Below, one piece after another: positions 1 to 4,694 of a stretch of 7,327 bases of DNA; positions within the stretch are counted from its first letter, which is position 1, and each line of letters opens with the position of its first letter. The stretch is taken from assembly GCA_900539665.1 (NCBI GenBank), contig UQCV01000102.1, positions 1 to 7,327 of the forward strand. Reading direction: 5' to 3'. This stretch comes from an uncultured Succinivibrionaceae bacterium. Its GTDB lineage: Bacteria; Pseudomonadota; Gammaproteobacteria; Enterobacterales; Succinivibrionaceae. The notes beneath the pieces were generated by a model. It did no database searches and had not been told where the DNA came from. It saw only the letters and a list, made by a program, of their open reading frames with translations. The position numbers and the translations under genes were made by a program.

Positions 1-6
1 CAATCA

Positions 7-40
7 GAACCCCACGGGCTTGCCCGTGGGAGCAGTCAGT
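7..40 (+). mobile_element. IS200/IS605-like terminal hairpin (left edge)
   Basis: CCCACGGG (11-18) and CCCGTGGG (23-30) pair perfectly around a CTTG loop. The flanks (AGAAC before, AGCAGTCAG after) look like the right ends of tnpB-type IS200/IS605 elements, which carry a GC-rich hairpin close to the cleavage site. If so, the body of the element and any tnpB gene lie left of the window on the plus strand, and the element ends near 35-45. The hairpin is seen directly; the IS assignment rests on resemblance. Confidence 0.5.
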
Positions 41-175
41 TGCTCGTAGAAGTGTAGCACCGGATTTATATATAGCCTTGATACATTCATCAGTAACTGA
101 TACAACCTCTTCTCCATTTGCCAATTCAACCATCCTATTGGTAACCGCTGATTCAAAAGTAAAAAACGGCACATA
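41..175 (-). pseudogene. Unidentified minus-strand coding fragment
   Basis: On the minus strand one frame is open from 175 leftward to the window edge, with a stop just before it (176-178). It reads like a real protein, with segments such as ESAVTNRMVELANGEEV and TDECIKAIYKSGATLLRA. The first ATG is at 133-131 and has no convincing ribosome site. The reading runs into the terminal hairpin at 7-40, as expected if an insertion cut the gene there. The other side ends abruptly near 178, where the tnpV remnant starts. I do not recognise the family. It may be a scrap of a mobile-element gene or a chance open frame. Confidence 0.25.
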
Positions 176-179
176 CTAA

Positions 180-379
180 CTTTACACCAAGCGGACGCAT
201 CTGGCTGATTTGAATGAACAGGCTCAAAGCCGTCTGGATCTTATTATTGAACAGATGAAGGCTGCTGAGGGCGTGACAGAGGATTTGAAAGCAACAGACA
301 AAATGGCATGGGGCGGAGCTATGAACAGTAGCGCAATCGTGCAGAAGAAATCCTCAAAAGAGAATTGATTTGTTGCTAA
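180..379 (+). pseudogene. tnpV: TnpV-family transposon protein remnant, truncated and frameshifted
   Basis: The frame from 180 gives HLADLNEQAQSRLDLIIEQM, then KAAEGVTEDLKATDKMAWGG and AMNS. This matches the C-terminal half of TnpV proteins, which are about 120 residues, carried by transposons and integrative elements of gut Firmicutes, and of unclear function. After MNS (321-329) the family sequence continues in another frame, RNRAEEILKREL from 332, ending at TAA 377-379. One base is missing near 330-331. In the original frame translation ends instead at TGA 366-368. The N-terminal half is absent, with a stop at 177-179. Truncation plus frameshift make this a dead remnant. It marks the left block as mobile-element debris. 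Confidence 0.75.
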
Positions 380-396
380 GTAAATAAAGCTACACA

Positions 397-432
397 CAAG
401 CGGTGCTCGGAAAACCTACCAGGCATCGCTTG
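397..432 (+). terminator. Possible stem-loop terminator after tnpV remnant
   Basis: CAAGCGGTGC (397-406) pairs with GCATCGCTTG (423-432) over ten pairs including one G-U, leaving a 16-base loop. It is followed by CATTTTAA, a weak T stretch. It lies 18 bases after the tnpV stop and could end transcription of that element. The loop is long and the T run short, so terminator function is uncertain. Confidence 0.35.
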
Positions 433-560
433 CATTTTAATATCTGCCAAAATTTAGTGAAATTTATCGACTTTAATCGCTGTAAAAAGTGTTGTTTCGA
501 GCCTAAAACTCATTGCATTTTTTGAAATCATGTGATGTATTATACTTACATTATGATGAC

Positions 561-566
561 GGAGGT
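561..566 (+). promoter_or_regulatory. Ribosome binding site that fixes the ATPase start
   Basis: GGAGGT lies six bases before ATG 573. It supports the MYRIAIEKLLKW start rather than the upstream in-frame TTG at 513, which would add 20 residues foreign to the family and has no ribosome site. Confidence 0.75.
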
Positions 567-572
567 GCATGT

Positions 573-1880
573 ATGTACCGAATTGCTATTGAAAAGCTAT
601 TAAAATGGAAACAAAGCAAACGCCGCAAACCATTAATTATTGAAGGGGCACGTCAGGTTGGCAAGACCTGGCTAATGAAAGAATTCGGCAAGAAGGAGTA
701 TACAGATACCATATATATCAATTTTGACTCTAATTCCAGAATGGCAGAGTTATTTGCTTCTGACTTGGATACTGACCGTTTAATTATGGGTTTAGAGTTG
801 TATGTTGGCCACAAAATCGATCCAGACAATTCTTTGTTGATTTTTGATGAAGTGCAGGAAGTTCCGAGAGCATTGGCATCTCTTAAGTATTTTTACGAAA
901 ACGCTCCGCAGTACCACATTGTGTGCGCTGGTTCTTTGCTTGGTATCGCTTTGCATCAAGGCACATCTTTTCCCGTTGGCAAGGTAGATTTCTTAAAGCT
1001 TTATCCTCTTTCATTTAAAGAGTTTTTGATGGCAACAGATAAGGAACGTTTCGCCGAACTTCTTGATAAGCAAGACTTTGGGATGATTACATGCTTTAAG
1101 CAAACATATATCGACTCCTTGAAGCAATACTACTTTGTCGGTGGTATGCCTGAAGCTGTGCAAAGCTTCGCAGAGAACAAAGACTTTAACGAGGTTCGTG
1201 AAATTCAAAAGCGAATCCTTGCAGCCTACGAACAAGACTTCTCCAAACATGCTCCTAATGAGATCGTTCCGAGACTTCGTATGTTGTGGAACAGTATTCC
1301 TTCTCAGTTAGCCAAAGAAAACAAAAAATTCATTTACGGACTCGTCCGTGAAGGTGCTCGTGCGAAGGACTACGAAACCGCAATTATGTGGCTCAGTGAT
1401 TGCGGTCTTGTTCATAAGGTCAGTCGAGTTAATGCAGCAGGTATCCCGCTACGGGCGTATGAGGATTTAAAAGCATTTAAGCTGTTCGTAGTAGATGTCG
1501 GACTTCTGGGATGTTTGACAGGACTCCGCCAGCGCACATTACTTGATGGTAACGACCTTTTTGTTGAGTTCAAAGGTGCTCTTACACAGCAGTACGTTTG
1601 TCAACAGCTGAAAACCATCGAAGACTTAGATGTTTACTATTATACCAATGACAGAGGCTCTTGCGAGGTTGACTTTGTCGTTGACACAGGCGAGCAGATT
1701 GTTCCTGTTGAAGTAAAGGCAGAGGTTAACCTTAGGGCCAAGAGCCTGAAAACCTATCAAGAAAAATTCTCACCTGTAATTTCTATCCGAACATCCATGT
1801 CGGATTACAAAAAAGAAGAATGGCTCGTTAATCTGCCGCTGTATGCGATAGATCAGCTTACGGCTGTAACCGATGCCTAA
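573..1880 (+). CDS. AAA_14/DUF4143 family ATP-binding protein
   Basis: The 435-residue protein is complete and of normal family length. Near the N-terminus it has a Walker A motif, GARQVGKT (residues 25-32). A Walker B strand, LLIFDE (88-93), follows. The C-terminal part is DUF4143-like, with a possible PD-(D/E)XK nuclease-fold signature formed by EVD (365-367) and EVK (380-382). Members are widespread in gut bacteria and archaea and occur in accessory DNA. Their function is poorly defined, so a nuclease or DNA-related role is inference. The next gene is an hsdM start 17 bases downstream, so the protein probably belonged to a type I restriction-modification operon. Base composition looks more balanced than in the AT-rich genes to the right, consistent with transfer. 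No frame damage is visible. Confidence 0.9.
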   Translation: MYRIAIEKLLKWKQSKRRKPLIIEGARQVGKTWLMKEFGKKEYTDTIYINFDSNSRMAELFASDLDTDRLIMGLELYVGHKIDPDNSLLIFDEVQEVPRALASLKYFYENAPQYHIVCAGSLLGIALHQGTSFPVGKVDFLKLYPLSFKEFLMATDKERFAELLDKQDFGMITCFKQTYIDSLKQYYFVGGMPEAVQSFAENKDFNEVREIQKRILAAYEQDFSKHAPNEIVPRLRMLWNSIPSQLAKENKKFIYGLVREGARAKDYETAIMWLSDCGLVHKVSRVNAAGIPLRAYEDLKAFKLFVVDVGLLGCLTGLRQRTLLDGNDLFVEFKGALTQQYVCQQLKTIEDLDVYYYTNDRGSCEVDFVVDTGEQIVPVEVKAEVNLRAKSLKTYQEKFSPVISIRTSMSDYKKEEWLVNLPLYAIDQLTAVTDA

Positions 1881-1883
1881 TAG

Positions 1884-1889
1884 AAGGAG
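1884..1889 (+). promoter_or_regulatory. Ribosome binding site of truncated hsdM
   Basis: AAGGAG is placed eight bases before ATG 1898. The preserved site indicates that hsdM was a translated gene coupled to the ATPase gene before it was cut. Confidence 0.65.
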
Positions 1890-1897
1890 ATTACACA

Positions 1898-1975
1898 ATG
1901 GCTGATATAAGAAAAGATCAAGAAAGAGACGAGCTTCATCGTGCAATATGGGCGATTGCGTATGGTCTGCTATAA
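1898..1975 (+). pseudogene. hsdM: hsdM (type I R-M methyltransferase) N-terminal stub
   Basis: The reading is MADIRKDQERDELHRAIWAI followed by AYGLL and a stop. The first 21 residues match the conserved N-terminus of type I restriction-modification M subunits, where the family continues into ADELRG and the N-terminal helical domain. The remaining ~450 or more residues, including the SAM-binding and NPPF-type catalytic motifs, are absent, and the downstream sequence does not resemble hsdM. The break lies at about 1960. The stub cannot make a methyltransferase. Together with the intact ATPase it records an imported R-M locus truncated by deletion or rearrangement. Confidence 0.8.
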
Positions 1976-2305
1976 GTAGTAAGTTATTTTGCAAAGTGAT
2001 TTCATTGTGTTTATAAAAAAAACTTAAATGACGAAAACTTCACGCCAAAGTAATTAACTAATTTGTTTTTAGGTACTTTTGAGGAAACAATAGGAAGTGC
2101 TTTTCTTGAAGCATGCTTATTACTTGCAAGAAAAAATAAAGAAAGCTCTGAATTGAATTTGTTATGTGTTAAAATATCCATACACTAAACGTGTAGGGAG
2201 ACAGCGACAACTTTGGCGAGATGAGGCTGTTTCCCTTTCCAAAAACTGATATATAAGCCTATCCTATCAAAATTCTTACCTAAATTTTCCACCTAAATTA
2301 AATCT
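1976..2305. other. Gene-poor AT-rich spacer with short open fragment
   Basis: No convincing gene lies here. A plus-strand frame without a start codon is open from 2054 to the stop at 2186-2188 (44 codons, including GTFEETIGSAFLEACLLLAR). It looks mildly protein-like but matches no family I know, and may be a gene fragment left at the junction with the hsdM break. TGTTAAAAT near 2167-2175 resembles an extended -10 element, but I see no well-placed -35. A strong hairpin at 2196-2235 is listed separately. Confidence 0.4.
2196..2235 (+). ncRNA. Strong stem-loop, possible small RNA or terminator
   Basis: GGGAGACAGC (2196-2205) pairs with GCTGTTTCCC (2226-2235) over ten pairs including one G-U, with a 20-base loop. 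A smaller dyad, TACAC/GTGTA (2181-2195), lies just before it. A -10-like TGTTAAAAT lies about 20 bases upstream. No long T run follows, so a simple terminator is not a good fit. A short structured RNA or a processed leader is possible. The pairing is visible; the role is inferred. Confidence 0.35.
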
Positions 2306-2570
2306 ATTGAGCAAATTTTAGAAATGATTGAGCAAATTGCTAAAATGAATGAGCAGTGAACAAAGCTCAATGAGCTTGAAAAAGAAATGATTAAGCAAAA
2401 AAGGACTACTAGAAAAAGATCTGATCAAAACAAATGAGCTAAATCAGATCATTTTTAGTGAGCTGGTGCATACAGAAAATTTGGGCCATCGTGCGAGTTA
2501 CGCTATAATTATTTTAGTAAACGTGGTTTCCTTAATTTGGGTTTTACCACTAAGCGTTGTTTTGGAATAA
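2306..2570 (+). pseudogene. Decayed heptad-repeat coiled-coil gene with C-terminal membrane anchor
   Basis: From 2306 the frame reads heptads IEQILEM, IEQIAKM and NEQ, an in-frame TGA (2357-2359), then TKL, NELEKEM and IKQK. One surplus A in the A run 2397-2402 then shifts the frame. After it the register resumes as GLL, EKDLIKT, NELNQII and FSELVHT. The protein would end in a hydrophobic segment (YAIIILVNVVSLIWVLPL) and stop at TAA 2568-2570. Heptads are mirrored in the DNA as 21-base units beginning ATTGAGCAA or AATGAGC. A long coiled coil with a single C-terminal membrane helix would be a tail-anchored protein. I see no start codon or ribosome site, so the 5' end is also missing or altered. 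One stop plus one frameshift argue for decay. Family not recognised. Confidence 0.55.
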
Positions 2571-2621
2571 AACTAAGTTTAAGCTATAACCTTAGTTTAA
2601 CGTTACATCAAGTTAAACTAA
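2570..2621. repeat. Overlapping dyads before the Rrf2 gene
   Basis: AAACTAAG (2570-2577) is inverted as CTTAGTTT (2591-2598). TTAGTTTAAC (2592-2601) is inverted perfectly as GTTAAACTAA (2612-2621) with a 10-base spacer. The two dyads share an arm and could alternate as RNA hairpins or serve as protein sites. They lie 80-130 bases upstream of the Rrf2 start and share the CTAAG/CTTAG core with other sites in the window, so autoregulation is possible. They may instead terminate transcription of the decayed gene just before. Confidence 0.45.
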
Positions 2622-2672
2622 AATCGCTTATGCTAAAACTAAAGCCAAAAGGCGGGTTTATTTTTTGCCCCT

Positions 2673-2681
2673 TGATATACA
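2673..2681 (+). promoter_or_regulatory. Extended -10 promoter candidate for the Rrf2 gene
   Basis: TGATATACA contains an extended -10 (TG, one base, TATACA) at a distance that would start RNA near 2688, only about 12 bases before ATG 2700. No Shine-Dalgarno sequence lies in that short leader, so translation may be weak or leaderless-like. No clear -35 is visible, as is common with extended -10 promoters. Confidence 0.35.
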
Positions 2682-2699
2682 TAGGTTTTTGCTGTCTGT

Positions 2700-3152
2700 A
2701 TGAGAATTTCTAGTCGTTTTACCATTGCCGTTCATATGCTTACCGCCATGGAATATTTTAAAGGGCAATATAAAATTACAAGTGAATTTTTAGCAAGTAG
2801 TGTTTGTACTAACCCAGTGGTTATTAGAAGACTTTTAGGGAAGCTAAAAGAAGCTAATCTAATTAAAGTCTCACGGGGCACCGGTGGAGCGGTTTTAACA
2901 CGTGATGCCACTTTAATTACACTTTACGATATTTATCAAGCCGTTGAAGAAGACGATGCCGATGGGGCGTTGTTTAATTTTCATGAACATCCAGAGCCTT
3001 TGTGTCCGGTAGGTTCTTGCATTCATGAGGTGTTAGACCCCAAACTAGACAGTATTAAACTGGCTTTAATTAACGAGATGAAAGCAACAACCTTAGCTGA
3101 ACTCGTAAATAAAGCTCAGACAATTAATCTCGCTAAAAGTAACTCCAACTAA
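2700..3152 (+). CDS. Rrf2-family transcriptional regulator, YwnA-like
   Basis: The 150-residue protein has the family length and the typical N-terminus MRISSRFTIAVHML, which fixes the start despite a poor ribosome site. A winged helix-turn-helix covers residues 26-68, with TNPVVIRRLLGKLKEANLI as the recognition region and RGTGGAVLTRD as the wing. The later motif HEHPEPLCPVGSCIHEVL is typical of the YwnA branch. Cysteines are at 36, 102 and 107. The three-cysteine spacing that binds an Fe-S cluster in IscR or NsrR is not present, so if it senses redox or electrophiles it probably does so by thiols. The cupin gene lies downstream on the same strand, separated by 633 bases of regulatory-looking DNA. 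Regulation of itself and the cupin gene is inferred. Confidence 0.9.
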   Translation: MRISSRFTIAVHMLTAMEYFKGQYKITSEFLASSVCTNPVVIRRLLGKLKEANLIKVSRGTGGAVLTRDATLITLYDIYQAVEEDDADGALFNFHEHPEPLCPVGSCIHEVLDPKLDSIKLALINEMKATTLAELVNKAQTINLAKSNSN

Positions 3153-3194
3153 GCTTAATTACACCTCTTTGTAAGTGAGATTTTTACCTTCCTT

Positions 3195-3248
3195 TTTATC
3201 TAAAATCTCCAAGAAGACTCCTTCCTCTTTAGGTGGTGAGTAGTTCAC
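3195..3248 (+). repeat. 54-bp hairpin element, copy A
   Basis: Fifty-two of 54 bases match the reverse complement of 7155-7208. In this copy the central stem is damaged: two changed bases (3222-3223, TT instead of CA) weaken the pairing with AGGTGG. It sits 42 bases after the Rrf2 stop. The layout (GC-rich hairpin, fixed AT-rich flank) resembles IS200/IS605 ends or REP-like solo elements, and no transposase remains beside it. Copy A is probably the decaying one. Confidence 0.7.
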
Positions 3249-3255
3249 CAATGCC

Positions 3256-3303
3256 TTAACTAAGCTTGGTTTTAACTAAGTTTGGCTTTAACTAAGCTTA
3301 GCT
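3256..3303 (+). repeat. Three 16-bp tandem repeats
   Basis: Units at 3256-3271, 3272-3287 and 3288-3303 all start TTAACTAAG and run as TTAACTAAGCTTGGTT, TTAACTAAGTTTGGCT and TTAACTAAGCTTAGCT. They directly follow the 54-bp element. The repeated CTAAG core also occurs before the Rrf2 and cupin genes. They may be a cluster of regulator sites or iteron-like protein sites; no replication gene is nearby to support an origin. Confidence 0.65.
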
Positions 3304-3510
3304 TCAAATCTTTTGCCTTTAAAATTTCAGTCATAACCGCAGTTTAGCTTAACAAGAGCCTGACTCCTAATATCTAATACCTACGCTCAAATCATGACCA
3401 GAATTTGTGGGAAGAGTTGCGATAAAACAATCATAAATATAAAAACAAGAAAACCCAAAACCAAAATCCCAAAACAGATAAACCAGGATCAGCAGTTCAA
3501 AAAATTAATT

Positions 3511-3541
3511 TTTTGTTGTAACTATTGCAATTACAACAAAA
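3511..3541. promoter_or_regulatory. Palindromic operator candidate 1 (GTTGTAA type)
   Basis: TTTTGTTGTAA (3511-3521) is inverted perfectly as TTACAACAAAA (3531-3541), spacer nine bases. The spacer contains TTGCAA, the -35 element of the promoter candidate at 3525-3553, so a bound repressor would block RNA polymerase. The half-site is shared with the palindrome at 3556-3590. Confidence 0.6.
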
Positions 3542-3553
3542 CAGTTCTAGAAT
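3525..3553 (+). promoter_or_regulatory. Sigma70-type promoter candidate for the cupin gene
   Basis: TTGCAA (3525-3530) and TAGAAT (3548-3553) are separated by 17 bases, the ideal spacing. The hexamers match consensus at four and five positions. Transcription would start near 3560, inside the second palindrome, and run about 225 bases to the cupin start. The position between two palindromes is what makes it convincing. Confidence 0.45.
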
Positions 3554-3555
3554 AA

Positions 3556-3590
3556 AACCATGTTGTAACAAACAATGTTACAACATGGTT
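3556..3590. promoter_or_regulatory. Palindromic operator candidate 2 (14-bp arms)
   Basis: AACCATGTTGTAAC (3556-3569) is inverted without mismatch as GTTACAACATGGTT (3577-3590), spacer seven bases. Its core TGTTGTAAC is that of the palindrome at 3511-3541, with dyad centres 47 bases apart. It covers the predicted transcription start. As RNA it would form a 14-pair hairpin, but no T run follows, so a terminator is unlikely. Confidence 0.65.
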
Positions 3591-3655
3591 AAATCATGAG
3601 TTTTTGCCATGTTTTTTAAAGCTATAGGAAGATCCTCAAACTTAGCTAATAGTAA

Positions 3656-3671
3656 TCCTAAGCTCTTAGGA
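3656..3671. promoter_or_regulatory. CCTAAG palindrome
   Basis: TCCTAAGCTCTTAGGA has perfect seven-base arms around a CT spacer. It belongs to the CTAAG/CTTAG family of dyads near the Rrf2 and cupin genes and is a candidate site for the Rrf2 regulator. Confidence 0.45.
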
Positions 3672-3741
3672 ACCATTAGAATCCTAAACTAAAAACTACT
3701 ACGGATTATATGAAGCTAGGTAAGAGAATAGGGGTAAATTC

Positions 3742-3764
3742 TTAAGCTAAGACTTTAGCTTAGA
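3742..3764. promoter_or_regulatory. CTAAG/CTTAG dyad just before the cupin start
   Basis: TTAAGCTAAGACTTTAGCTTAG contains TAAGCTAA inverted as TTAGCTTA with a four-base spacer. It ends about 20 bases before the cupin ATG. It could be an operator close to the ribosome site, or an RNA hairpin limiting translation. Confidence 0.4.
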
Positions 3765-3785
3765 TAAAAGTAAAAAGAGGTTACT

Positions 3786-4139
3786 ATGAGTAATTACAGC
3801 AAAATTAACGTAACTGGTTCAGAACGCCATGAACTTCATGACAAGCTTGGTCTTACAGGCGCTGAAGTTAGTATCAATACTTTACCAGCAGGGGCAGGTG
3901 TTCCTTTTGTGCATGCTCATAAGCAAAACGAAGAAATCTATGGCATTATGTCAGGTAAAGGCCAGGTTGTTATTGATGGGGCAACTGTTGAACTTAAGGC
4001 AGGTGATTGGCTCCGTATCGCTCCAGAAGCAAAGAGACAGTTCTCTGCATCTAAAGATGAAGCCATGACCTTTATATGCATTCAGGTTAAAGCTGGTTCT
4101 TTGGAAGGTTTTACCATGACTGATGCAGTTTTGTGCTAG
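3786..4139 (+). CDS. Small single-domain cupin protein
   Basis: The 117-residue protein is one cupin barrel. Motif 1 is HAHKQNEEIYGIMSGKG (residues 43-59) with likely metal ligands H43, H45 and E49 or E50. Motif 2 is GDWLRIAPEAKRQF (73-86); here the usual fourth-ligand histidine position holds Q85, so metal binding may be altered. AGAGG at 3776-3780 lies five bases before ATG, supporting this start. The end, GFTMTDAVLC, finishes with a cysteine. Family members of this type often sit beside Rrf2 regulators. Their substrate is unknown, and a stress or detoxification role is inference. An intrinsic terminator follows, so it is probably monocistronic and controlled from the dyad-rich region upstream. 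Confidence 0.88.
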   Translation: MSNYSKINVTGSERHELHDKLGLTGAEVSINTLPAGAGVPFVHAHKQNEEIYGIMSGKGQVVIDGATVELKAGDWLRIAPEAKRQFSASKDEAMTFICIQVKAGSLEGFTMTDAVLC

Positions 4140-4163
4140 TCATTAACTAATCAATCAATTTCT

Positions 4164-4197
4164 AAAAAATGGACTAATCGTTTAGTCCATTTTTTTT
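4164..4197 (+). terminator. Intrinsic terminator of the cupin gene
   Basis: TGGACTAA (4170-4177) pairs with TTAGTCCA (4182-4189) around a TCGT loop, and the stem is extended by A/T pairs. A run of eight T follows. It begins 24 bases after the cupin stop. The A-rich left flank means it could act in both directions. Confidence 0.9.
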
Positions 4198-4242
4198 GAA
4201 TTTATTTTGGGCACAATTTACGAGAAGGAATTGATCCAATAA

Positions 4243-4346
4243 TTTACTGCAAACTTTGTAGTTCGGCTTAAAAACGCGTTTCAAACCGTTGAAACTCTTA
4301 CAAGTTGAGACCTCGGAGAATATTTACACCTCAAGAAAGCAGTAAA
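4243..4346 (+). ncRNA. Candidate structured RNA with nested pairing
   Basis: Three nested pairings are visible: TTTACTGC (4243-4250) with GCAGTAAA (4339-4346); AACTTTGTA (4252-4260) with TTACAAGTT (4298-4306) through one bulge; and GTTTCAA (4278-4284) with TTGAAAC (4289-4295) around ACCG. They lie in a gene-free stretch between the cupin terminator and the next gene. In AT-rich DNA some pairing is expected by chance, and no known RNA family is recognised. Confidence 0.3.
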
Positions 4347-4400
4347 AATTGAAATGAGTACTACAACTAGCTAAAATTTTTACTAGAGGAAAAGTAAAAA

Positions 4401-4487
4401 TAGGTAGTTACGCTTAAGGAAACTTGTAGTAGCTTGGCTTAAGAAAATTAGGTAGTCATGCTAAAAAACTTTGTAGTAGTTTGCCTT
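4401..4487 (+). repeat. Degenerate 48-bp tandem repeat
   Basis: TAGGTAGT at 4401 and 4449 starts two similar units of about 40 bases, each later containing CTTGTAGTAG or TTTGTAGTAG and ending near GGCTT or GCCTT. Part of the same motif (AACTTTGTAGT, then GGCTTA) is present at 4252-4270. The region to 4694 is otherwise an A-rich spacer without a gene. Confidence 0.5.
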
Positions 4488-4694
4488 CTTGTTGTCTTCT
4501 AGTAATTTGCTTTCTTTTGGTAAATTGCTTGTTCTAATTTGCTTGCAGATGGCTTAGCAAGTACTCCTAAAGGCTAATAAAAAAACAAAGTTTGGTCTAA
4601 ATGAAGCCCCAAAAACTCAATAAATAAAATAAAACCAAAAAAACAAGCCTAATAAAACAAAACTAGGCCATTAGAAATATATAAGGTTAAAGAT

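Larger units (their letters stand above)
3153..3785. promoter_or_regulatory. Dyad-rich intergenic region between Rrf2 and cupin genes
   Basis: No gene is apparent in 633 bases. In order it holds a 54-bp hairpin element (3195-3248), three 16-bp tandem repeats (3256-3303), an A- and C-rich low-G stretch (about 3420-3510), two strong palindromes around a promoter (3511-3590), and two CTAAG/CTTAG dyads (3656-3671, 3742-3764). Such density of inverted repeats suggests a control region for the cupin gene. Confidence 0.55.

Noticed and set aside
1011..1250. Minus-strand frame inside the ATPase gene
   Set aside because: Entirely antisense to a well-supported conserved gene with no independent coding signal.
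1770..1994. Minus-strand frame over the ATPase end and hsdM stub
   Set aside because: It covers two plus-strand readings that match known families, so it is a shadow.
2390..2412. Programmed frameshift in the A run of the heptad gene
   Set aside because: The upstream frame already contains a TGA at 2357-2359 and there is no start codon, so decay explains both lesions better.
2641..2668. Intrinsic terminator GCC-AAAA-GGC with T-rich tail before the Rrf2 gene
   Set aside because: The stem has only three pairs and the T stretch is interrupted, too weak to support.
3256..3303. CRISPR array
   Set aside because: The 16-bp units abut directly without spacers, and no cas gene is present.
3256..3590. 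Replication origin from iteron-like repeats and AT-rich DNA
   Set aside because: No replication initiator gene, no DnaA-box cluster that I can see, and the repeats share their core with regulatory dyads.
3829..4068. Second plus-strand frame inside the cupin gene
   Set aside because: Out-of-frame overlap with a conserved cupin; no ribosome site.
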